Shown one piece after another: positions 27,967 through 33,732 of a DNA stretch of 33,732 bases. The first letter of the stretch is position 1. The number at the start of each line of letters is the position of its first letter. A program made the position numbers and the translations under genes. Source of the stretch: Prorocentrum cordatum (lineage: Eukaryota; Sar; Dinophyceae; Prorocentrales; Prorocentraceae). The notes under the pieces are model-generated. The model had not been told where the DNA came from and ran no database searches. It saw nothing but the letters and a program-made list of their open reading frames with translations. Location of the stretch: positions 184,548 to 218,279 of the forward strand of contig CAUYUJ010016707.1 in assembly GCA_963575745.1 (NCBI GenBank), written 5' to 3'.

Positions 27967-28731
27967 GGGCGGGTCCACTCGAGCTGGATGGGCGGTCGCG
28001 TCGATGTCGTTAGACTCCTTACGAGGGCGCGTGGCTGGGTCGTTGCGCGGTCCGTTGCCGCGCGCAGCGCAGGCCTGATGATTCGGCGAGGTGCATGCCT
28101 TGCTCGTGCGCCTTCGTCGATTGCAAGGCGGTCCTGGTCACCTGGAGTGTCGGGGCTGAGCAAGATCGGGGAGGCGTTGCGCTTTTAGAGCTTTTGGAAG
28201 GAGGTATTGGAGCGAGCTGGTGAGACTGGGCTCGGTGGGGCCTCTCTCACCAAGATTAAGTCTCACCTCTCCCTGGCCCGGCCCGCGCGCTTGGAGCCGA
28301 CGCCTGGAAATAGCGGGGGGGGGGGGGCGCGCGGGCAGATGAGCTGGCAGCTTGCCCGGAATGGAGCCGCCGCCTGGCCGCATAATCCTTGGGCCCGCGG
28401 GAATTCCAGAGATGCTGGGCCCAGTTTTCGGCAGTCGGCATGGCCGACTACCGAAATAATGAGCGATCTGGCTGCCAAGGATCTCCCCTACGTTTTGAAC
28501 ATCCGCAGGCCCCGTCGGGCCAAGCCCTGCCTCAAGAAGCTTGTGCCTGACACGTGGGGGCATGCGATAGAGTGTGCAGCCAAAGTATCGCACATGTGTT
28601 TGCACTGCGGCGAGCGAAGGGATAATCGTGCTGCAGTGAGCGCGTTTCCTTGTGGTGGGCCGCCTAACGTGGCGCGGACCAGTCATGCTTCCGAAGTAAC
28701 ACTTCCACGAATGCCACGGGGGCCTTCGTAA
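27967..28731 (+). pseudogene. broken RNase H-like domain and Cys-rich C-terminus
   Basis: Three successive frames join into one RNase H-like pattern. The first, 27967-28078, reads STRAGWAVASMSL, then GRVAGSLRGPLPRAAQ. The second, 28077-28225, reads CAFVDCKAVLVTW, where D (28119-28121) fits the third acidic residue (usually in a D-S-x-A context). The third, from 28189 to TAA at 28729, reads SFWKEVLERAG and LTKIKSHLSL, with His at 28264 in the position of the conserved catalytic-loop His. It continues to TPGN, then QLARNGAAAWPH. The family expects G-N-x-x-A-D here, but a G-run insertion (28317-28327) has displaced the Asp. The tail HMCLHCGERRDN, then FPCGG, resembles the Cys-rich end common after this domain. 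With two frameshifts, a stop and a lost Asp, it is not functional. Confidence 0.5.
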
Positions 28732-28924
28732 CCACTTGTATCAGGATTCTCTGATGTTGTTGAAGTTTGGCGTGGACCCGAGGTTGACAGCTTTAGTGGT
28801 GAGGTCCGTTCCACCTGTGTGGTGGCCGTCGGGTTGTGCGTCCATGGGGGCGGGATAGTTGTCGGACCTTCCTCCCCTGAACCCCAGCATTGTGCTTCGC
28901 CGGTTTTATTCCGCCATCAGTAAC
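28732..28924. other. flank downstream of the retroelement
   Basis: Ordinary-looking sequence. I see no poly-A, no repeat of the 21.5-kb 5' flank and no gene. Confidence 0.4.
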
Positions 28925-29355
28925 AGACGGCAGAGGGAGGAAGGGGGGAGGAGAAAAAGGAAAAGGAGGAAGAACAGGAGAGACGGGGGGAGGGAGGGAC
29001 GGAGGGAGGGGGTGGGAGGAGGAGGAGGAGGAGGAAAAGGAGGAAGAAACCGGCGGCTTGGAAGGGCAGGGCGGCCGGGGCGCTCCCGGCGGGCGCCGAG
29101 CCCTGCCGCGCGGGTCTCCTGCGCGGCCTGGAGGCGGCTGGCCTCTGGAGGGCAGCGGGCCGAGGCCGCCGTGCGGAGCGGCGCGGCGCTTCCGCCGCCG
29201 CCGTCCTTTTCTTCCTTTTCCTCCTCGGCTCCCCTTCCTCCTCCATCCCTCGCTTTCCTTTTCTCCTTTTCCTCGTTTTCCTTGTCCTCCTCGTTCTCCT
29301 CTTCTCCTTCTCCTTTTCGTCGTCGTTCTCCTTTCCTCCTCCATCTTTTGTCCTG
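28925..29355. repeat. large purine/pyrimidine foldback with GC-rich centre
   Basis: The left arm, 28925-29050, is almost pure purine (gaggaaggggggaggag, aaaaggaaaaggaggaag). The right arm, 29200-29345, is the pyrimidine counterpart (cttttcctcctcgg, ccttttctccttttcc). The centre, 29051-29200, is GC-rich and holds family F copy 2. Frames of 157-213 codons on both strands result from this symmetry. Confidence 0.75.
29064..29112. repeat. 49-bp GC-rich hairpin motif (family F), copy 2
   Basis: The sequence gggcagggcggccggggcg, then ccgagccctgccgcgcg. About five differences from 21033-21081, in the same orientation. Confidence 0.8.
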
Positions 29356-29487
29356 GTAGATAATTCCCTCCTGTCGCGCCACGAGACCAGTCGAAAGGGC
29401 GGGCCGGGCGGTTCGCCCGAAACCTTCTCTTCATTTGTTATCATCCAATTTGAAGCTTACAAGACGGATGGAGGACGGTTTTGTTTT

Positions 29488-29715
29488 TGAAATGTGGTGC
29501 TCGCATTTGCGCAGTCGCGCTTGCTCTTCGCAAAAAGTTGCAATAGCCTCACGAATGGAGAGCGGCCCATTTTCAAAGCGTGGTTCTGGCAGTCGCGCCG
29601 CGCACATTCGTATTACAATTTTGCAAGAGGTTCGCGGATTGAAGGTGGCCCGTTTTCAAAGTGTGGTTCTTGCATTGGCGGCGCGCGCATTTGTTTGAAG
29701 AATTCGCAGCCGTTT
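29488..29715 (+). repeat. ~82-bp degenerate tandem repeat, three units
   Basis: The anchor ttttgaaatgtggtgctcgc at about 29489 recurs as ttttcaaagcgtggttctgg (29572) and ttttcaaagtgtggttcttg (29652). Each unit continues through gcgcgcattcg-like sequence and ends with gcggcccat or gtggcccgt. One frame stays open for 87 codons, but the other frames are open as well. Confidence 0.75.
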
Positions 29716-29743
29716 CAAGGATTTTCATAGTTAACGTCCCAAC

Positions 29744-30031
29744 ATGGCCGTTTTGGTACGATGTCGGAATGTCAGGGGTCAGGGTGCTACAGTCACGTTG
29801 GTCCGCGGTGTTGAAGTTGAAGGTATGGTGCTTTGGCGGGATTCAGGATCGTCAAGACGCAACAGTACTGGTGACTCGCGGCGTGGATGTGCCAGGAATG
29901 GACCTCTCGCACAACTTCCAGATTTTGAATCGGTTGTCTTCCAAGGGGACACTACCCCCCGTGAAATTGAATCCGCGTATGGGACCTATGAAGAGGCAAT
30001 TTGGAAGCAGGGCGTATTGCAATATAGTTGA
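29744..30031 (+). pseudogene. coding remnant with internal peptide repeat
   Basis: From an ATG at 29744 one frame reads MAVLVRCRNVRGQG, then ATVTLVRGVEVEGMVL. In the neighbouring frame, about 75 bases on (near 29855), RQDATVLVTRGVDVPGMDL is clearly the same peptide. The pattern ATV-x2-x-RGV-x-V-x-GM-x-L is shared. The first frame then resumes with QLPDFESVVFQGDTTPREIE and YGTYEEAIWKQGVLQY. Two units in two frames imply a frameshift and its reversal, or two exons. Composition is normal for a protein, which sets this part apart from the window. The family is unrecognised. Confidence 0.3.
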
Positions 30032-30088
30032 AGAATCTTTGGTTCGCACCGGTCCTTCTCCTCCCCCTCCTCCTGGACATGCCACCTT

Positions 30089-30631
30089 GTGTTTTTGTTC
30101 GCTCCACCTGCGAAACGAAGTGGGATTGAATGGTTTGAATCTCGGGCTCCTTCCATTCCTCGCCCATCTTGGCCAGATGCTGCCAACCAAAGCGGTTTCT
30201 GTTCCAGGACAGGCTTGCAAGTATTAGTACCGAGCCGCCCTGCCCTATATACCAAGAAGGTCCAGAACATGTTGTGTTACGACTTGATTTCGGAGTGTTC
30301 CCAGGAGTATGTAAACACGCCCGAGGTCCTCAACGAGTACCCATTCAGCGGTCACTGGCCGACTTTCTTCGACCTCGTCATAGACAAACTCCGCATGGTT
30401 CCAGTGTTGGTTATGCCGCCAGATCTTCCTACCAAAGTCCCCTCCGGACAACAGGGCCCCACCATGCGCTGGATTAAGAGAGAAATTGCCCTGGACCAGG
30501 TGAAAGGACTCGTAAAGCGATCGGAGAAGCAAATCATTTTTCCGCGCGGCACCCGCCGCGCAACAACGACGCCGACATTCACGACTACGAGTGCGACTAC
30601 GACTACGGCGACTGTTACTCATTACGGATAA
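30089..30631 (+). CDS. candidate exon or gene fragment, unrecognised
   Basis: A 180-codon open frame from ATG 30089 to TAA 30629. The middle reads like ordinary globular protein: YTKKVQNMLCYDLISECSQE, YVNTPEVLNEYPFSGHWPTF, FDLVIDKLRMVPVLVMPPDL, RWIKREIALDQVKGLVKRSE. The last 25 residues decay into a Thr-rich run from an ACGAC repeat, so the true coding part may end near 30545 and the rest may be intron or noise. The first 45 residues are also poorer, so the core may be about 30230-30545. No known motif. Whether it joins the remnant at 29744 is open. Confidence 0.35.
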   Translation: MFLFAPPAKRSGIEWFESRAPSIPRPSWPDAANQSGFCSRTGLQVLVPSRPALYTKKVQNMLCYDLISECSQEYVNTPEVLNEYPFSGHWPTFFDLVIDKLRMVPVLVMPPDLPTKVPSGQQGPTMRWIKREIALDQVKGLVKRSEKQIIFPRGTRRATTTPTFTTTSATTTTATVTHYG

Positions 30632-30652
30632 TCTTGGCTCAGGGATTTGGCC

Positions 30653-30750
30653 CTCAGAAGCTTCATCCTGAAAATTCCATCCTGAGAAAGGCTATTGAAG
30701 CTCAGGCCCGCGCGAGCTTTCAGAAATTCCAGGCTCAGAAGCTTCATCCT
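30653..30750 (+). repeat. 17-bp direct repeats flanking 64 bp
   Basis: The word ctcagaagcttcatcct at 30653-30669 and again, perfectly, at 30734-30750. Between them is a gctcaggc/gaagctc-rich segment with two catcctga words. Confidence 0.9.
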
Positions 30751-30754
30751 CTAC

Positions 30755-30800
30755 GTCGGTATATATATAAATACATATATATATAAAGACATGTATAACA
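30755..30800. repeat. short AT dinucleotide tract
   Basis: The sequence gtatatatataaatacatat, then atatata. An isolated AT-rich spot. Confidence 0.85.
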
Positions 30801-31102
30801 ATCCTCTTACAAACGTGCTCAACTGCATTGTTCCGTGCAACATAACCCATATAGCATTATTCCCTGCACTGGGAGAAAGAATAACCCCAACATTATCCAG
30901 CCTTCCCAGCAGAAGAGGGAAACTAATGCCCGCCGCGACGAGGAGGTTTCAGGACCAGGCCCATTCACCGCCGAGGGAAACGTTGGGGGGACCAAAACTA
31001 AGAACCCTCTGAGGTTACCAGGCCAGTGACCTCGCCGCCTGCCGCAGTAAAGTAACGGACGCCCCTCTGCGCAGCCACCGCCTCCGCGGGCAAGGTCCCC
31101 AG

Positions 31103-31546
31103 GTGAAGCGGATCTCAGCAGGCGCGGCTGAGAAGGCCCAACGCTCGATCTGGAGACCTTTTGCAAGTCCAGTCAGGCGGACGGAGAACAATATTGCCGA
31201 CGTGAAGAGGGCCTTGAACAAGGCCGGGGACATGGGTATTGACTTTCAAACGTTTTCGAGGAGTTCGTTTTGGTGCTGGCAGTATTTTCTGAAGTTGATG
31301 AGCCAGGTTCTTTCTCTTTCAGTCCGTTTGGGGAACCATGCAAGCAGCCTTGACCGATTGCACAACAGCGACAGCGAAACCTGCAGGGATCTGTCTGGCA
31401 TAAGAAAATCCTGCACCGACGCCGGCCAAGCTCTCGACTGTGAGATCCAGGGGAGGGAGGCCGGCGCCGAGGCCGGCGCCGACCCGAGACAGTCAAATCG
31501 ATACTCCGACAGTTTGTATCGGCGTGTTTTGCCACAGGGAAGTTGA
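31103..31546 (+). CDS. candidate exon or gene fragment, unrecognised
   Basis: A 147-codon frame starting at the ATG or TTG-like start near 31103 and ending at TGA 31544. It reads KRISAGAAEKAQRSIWRPFA, NNIADVKRALNKAGDMGID, FLKLMSQVLSLSVRLGNHAS, SLDRLHNSDSETCRDLSGIR and KSCTDAGQALDCEIQG. The balanced Lys/Glu/Asp/Leu content and amphipathic spacing suggest a helical protein. A duplicated ggccggcgccga near 31460 gives EAGAEAGAD. I recognise no family. The minus strand is also partly open (Arg/Ser/Pro-rich), and its composition is much less protein-like. Confidence 0.3.
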   Translation: MKRISAGAAEKAQRSIWRPFASPVRRTENNIADVKRALNKAGDMGIDFQTFSRSSFWCWQYFLKLMSQVLSLSVRLGNHASSLDRLHNSDSETCRDLSGIRKSCTDAGQALDCEIQGREAGAEAGADPRQSNRYSDSLYRRVLPQGS

Positions 31547-32565
31547 GCAAAAAGTTGCCAGGGCCCCACTGGCCCCCTCGCCAAGTCTGTCTGCGTGTCG
31601 TTTGGTGAAGACTTGCTTTGCTCACTCGGGATAATCTTGATACTATTCAAGCTTCGTCATAAAAAATAGTTTGTCCCCCCCCCACATCTTAAAAGCCCAG
31701 TCTGCGTGTGGCCCCCTCGCCTCCGGCCCCACTGGCCGCCTCGCGCCTCGTGTTCTGCTGCCCTCGTTGCGCCGGCGCGCCCCGCCGTCGCTCGACCGCT
31801 GCCTGTCCTCGGGGGCGGCTGTTGTTGATGCGACGCGCGGCCTCGCAAGGTTGCGTGCTCGAACAGTGTGGCTTGCCATTGGGTGGCGCATAGGACCTCA
31901 CGAGGATCCACCACTTACGCATCGGGGGCGGCAGCGAGGTGGGTGAGGACTGGGGGGGGGGATATCATTCGGCACGAACGAAATGGGTACGGAAAAAACG
32001 GGTACATTGAACAGGACTCGCTGTCGGTGTCGCCACGGCCTGTGTCCATTCGAGACAGAAGGCCGCCTGCCCAACAGCGGCCGCTGTTGGTTTGGGACAA
32101 TATTTGTTGTTGGGCATTGTACCCGCTGACTCTTCGAGTCTTGTCAGCTCTGGTCAGTTTCTCTTCAGTTTACCCAGCCCTGGCGACCTCATCCCAACTG
32201 TTTCGGGCGCGCGTCTGCCCATGCCAGTTTCCACTTCCACTTCCAATGGAACTTTCCATGTTCCAGCTTCTACGTACGCCAAGCAGGCCTAGGACGAATA
32301 CAAATCGGCCCAGGGTGTTCGAGGAAGTTCCGAGAGCGATCTGCAGACTTGAAGCGCTCTGGACGGGCTGCGGCGCCCCGCATGGGCCCTCCAGACTGGC
32401 TATCGGAGATCTCTGGCTCCTTCCGATTCGATGTCTTCCGTTGTTGTTATCCCGCTTTCTTCGTCCACCCCGAAATTCTCGCGTCGCGAACAAAACGACA
32501 AAAAGTTTCCTTCTATTTTCGACACCCGCGGAGGCCTTCAGTTGGCTCCCAGGAGTGTCAGATCA
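31547..32565. other. no recognised gene; long + frame 31868-32797
   Basis: The + frame 31868-32797 (309 codons) is the longest that does not owe its length to a microsatellite. However, its translation lacks motifs, is Arg/Pro/Leu/Ser-rich and runs through two family D copies. The other + frames over the same DNA are equally long in places, so I do not call a gene. Confidence 0.4.
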
Positions 32566-32640
32566 TGACTCGGGATGGAGAGCCAGTCCCTGTGAAGGGG
32601 TCCGGAAGATTGGGGAGCCGCGTTGCAAACAACAGCACGA
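32566..32640 (+). repeat. family D dispersed repeat, copy 4
   Basis: The sequence gactcgggatggagagccag, then tccctgtgaaggggtccgg, then ggggagccgcgttgcaaac. It pairs with copy 5, 144 bases downstream. Confidence 0.7.
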
Positions 32641-32646
32641 AGTCGG

Positions 32647-32659
32647 ATTTTGGCTCAAG
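32647..32659 (+). other. 13-nt match to the 3' end of DinoSL
   Basis: The sequence attttggctcaag is identical to the last 13 bases of the dinoflagellate spliced leader, and the next bases (gcgtttgg) resemble those after the relic at 21542. But the preceding gaagtcgg also occurs before a non-SL sequence at 6088 (gaagtcggatcgttttgg), so it may just be part of the family D neighbourhood. Confidence 0.3.
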
Positions 32660-32708
32660 GCGTTTGGTGTTTTCCTTTGTCCGATTCGCGCAGGACTGTC
32701 AAGGAGCG

Positions 32709-32781
32709 ACTCGGGAGAAGAAACCGGTCCCCGGCCAGGGGTCCAGACCTCCGGGGAGCCACGCTGTGAAACAAACGCACA
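32709..32781 (+). repeat. family D dispersed repeat, copy 5
   Basis: The sequence gactcgggagaagaaaccgg, then ccaggggtccagacctcc, then ggggagccacgctgtgaaac. Confidence 0.7.
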
Positions 32782-32963
32782 ACCTCGAATGATTTGAGAC
32801 GGGAGATGGGAAGCGCAAGTTTTGACGAACAGGCAGGAGCCTCCATTCTCATGCCGCCCAGTCCGCGCGGAGGCTGGAGGGATCGGACGCAGCTTGCTGA
32901 GCTGCTCGCTGACGTGCAAGCGCAGCTGGGATCAGAGGCGGCCCGGCCGCCCACTCAGACACA

Positions 32964-33299
32964 ACCCACAATAACATATACACACACATATGTATACACA
33001 TAGTCACATATGCATGCACATGTCGTATGTGTACGCAGATGTACATATACATGTGTAGCCGGTGTATCTATACATATCCATGTATATATATATATGAATA
33101 AATATGTATATGTGTATGCATACACCTATATATATGTGTGTATATGTATGCCTACACATATACATATGTATGTATGCATGTATGCATGCATGCATGTTTG
33201 TATGTATGTATGTATGTATGTATGTGTGTATGTATGTATGTATGTATGTATGTATGTATGTATGTATGTATGTATGTGTGTGTATGATGTATGTATGCA

Positions 33300-33338
<39 letters not shown>

Positions 33339-33560
33339 ATGTATGTATGTATGTATGTATGTATGTATGTATGTATGTATGTATGTATGTATGTATGTAT
33401 GTATGTATGTATGTATGTATGTATGTATGTATGTATGTATGTATGTGTATGTATGTATGTATGTATGTATGTATGTATGTATGTATGTATGTATGTATGT
33501 ATGTATGTATGTATGTATGTATGTATGTATGTATGTATGTATGTATGTATGTATGTATAT
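32964..33560. repeat. TATG tetranucleotide satellite with TCTG insert
   Basis: Irregular TATACA/TATATG sequence to about 33190. Then comes almost pure TATG to 33560, interrupted at 33300-33338 by about nine TCTG units and by single gtgtg breaks (near 33226, 33277 and 33446). The Tyr-Ile-His-Thr minus-strand frames are by-products. Confidence 0.97.
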
Positions 33561-33732
33561 ATGTGTCTGTGTGTGTGTACCCGGGGCCAGCGCCACCCTC
33601 CCGGATCCCCCCCCAGGAATTTGGACCCCCGTTGGGGCCGCAGGCCTCCGTCTGGCGGCCCAGCATGGCCAACCATGCCCGAAGAGGTTTCCGAGGCCCC
33701 GACGAAGCTCCAAGAAGGCTTTCAGACGCCCC

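Larger units (their letters stand above)
21522..28731 (+). mobile_element. decayed non-LTR-type retroelement (retroposed with SL)
   Basis: This is a composite reading of ~7.2 kb. From 5' to 3' it has spliced-leader relics, an ORF1-like part with a Cys/Trp zinc-finger-like motif and a charged segment, a GC-rich unresolved stretch, a weak RT-like patch, an RNase H-like domain and a Cys-rich tail. The domain order and length fit a LINE-like element with a C-terminal RNase H. Every recognisable segment carries frameshifts or stops, so the copy is dead. No target-site duplication, poly-A tail or endonuclease motif was found, and the unity of the element is inferred from order and strand only. The alternative is several unrelated retroposed fragments side by side. 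Confidence 0.4.

Noticed and set aside
33004-33713. Tyr-Ile-His-Thr repeat proteins on the minus strand
   Set aside because: Translation of a TATG tetranucleotide tract in three frames.

Overview
The window reads as a piece of a GC-rich, repeat-choked nuclear genome, most likely from a dinoflagellate alga. The best evidence is at 21522-21555. There, a near-complete copy of the 22-nt dinoflagellate spliced leader (DinoSL; one base missing, one substituted) is followed at once by a second, truncated copy. This doublet is the known signature of mRNAs that were trans-spliced, reverse-transcribed, re-inserted and trans-spliced again. No tRNA, rRNA, CRISPR array, prokaryotic operon or intact recognisable protein gene was found. 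Nearly all long open frames are by-products of triplet-period repeats (GAT, GGA, CAG, GTC, 18-bp units), which stay open in several frames and on both strands.

Layout. 1-4.7 kb: GC-rich unique-looking DNA with a cluster of hairpin-forming inverted repeats (701-846, 1567-1643, 2042-2240, 2485-2593, 3359-3430) and the first copy of a ~190-bp foldback element, family A (2865-3062). 4.65-8.5 kb: short tandem duplications, a second family A copy next to a second dispersed repeat (family B), two copies of family D, and pyrimidine and CAG tracts. 9.6-13.8 kb: an almost continuous satellite block: GAT/GCT with a 249-bp higher-order unit, about 1 kb of GGA, a ~60-bp T/G-rich array, an 18-bp minisatellite, then a mirror-ordered GGA-GAT-GCT-GAT-GGA block. 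15.3-16.2 kb: about three diverged ~300-bp tandem units. 16.4-16.5 kb: an AT-rich palindromic island. 17.7-18.4 kb: the third A-B pair and a 345-bp CA/CG alternating tract. 19.8-20.0 kb: a ~98-bp duplicated inverted-repeat unit. 20.2-21.5 kb: GGA tracts that run straight into the SL relic.

21.5-28.7 kb appears to be one decayed non-LTR-type retroelement on the + strand. In order it shows the SL relic, a zinc-finger-like and charged ORF1-like remnant with two in-frame stops, a long unresolved GC-rich stretch, a weak reverse-transcriptase-like patch, and an RNase H-like domain broken over three frames with a Cys-rich C-terminus. Downstream lie a large purine/pyrimidine foldback (28925-29355), a short tandem array, and 29.7-31.5 kb, the only part whose translations look like ordinary protein (unrecognised, possibly exons or a broken gene). 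The window ends in two more family D copies and a ~420-bp TATG/TCTG microsatellite.

The genes do not form a working pathway. The window is best read as an intergenic or heterochromatin-like mosaic of retroposed and foldback elements, in which the repeat families are the interesting biology. All family and domain assignments come from reading by eye, without database searches.
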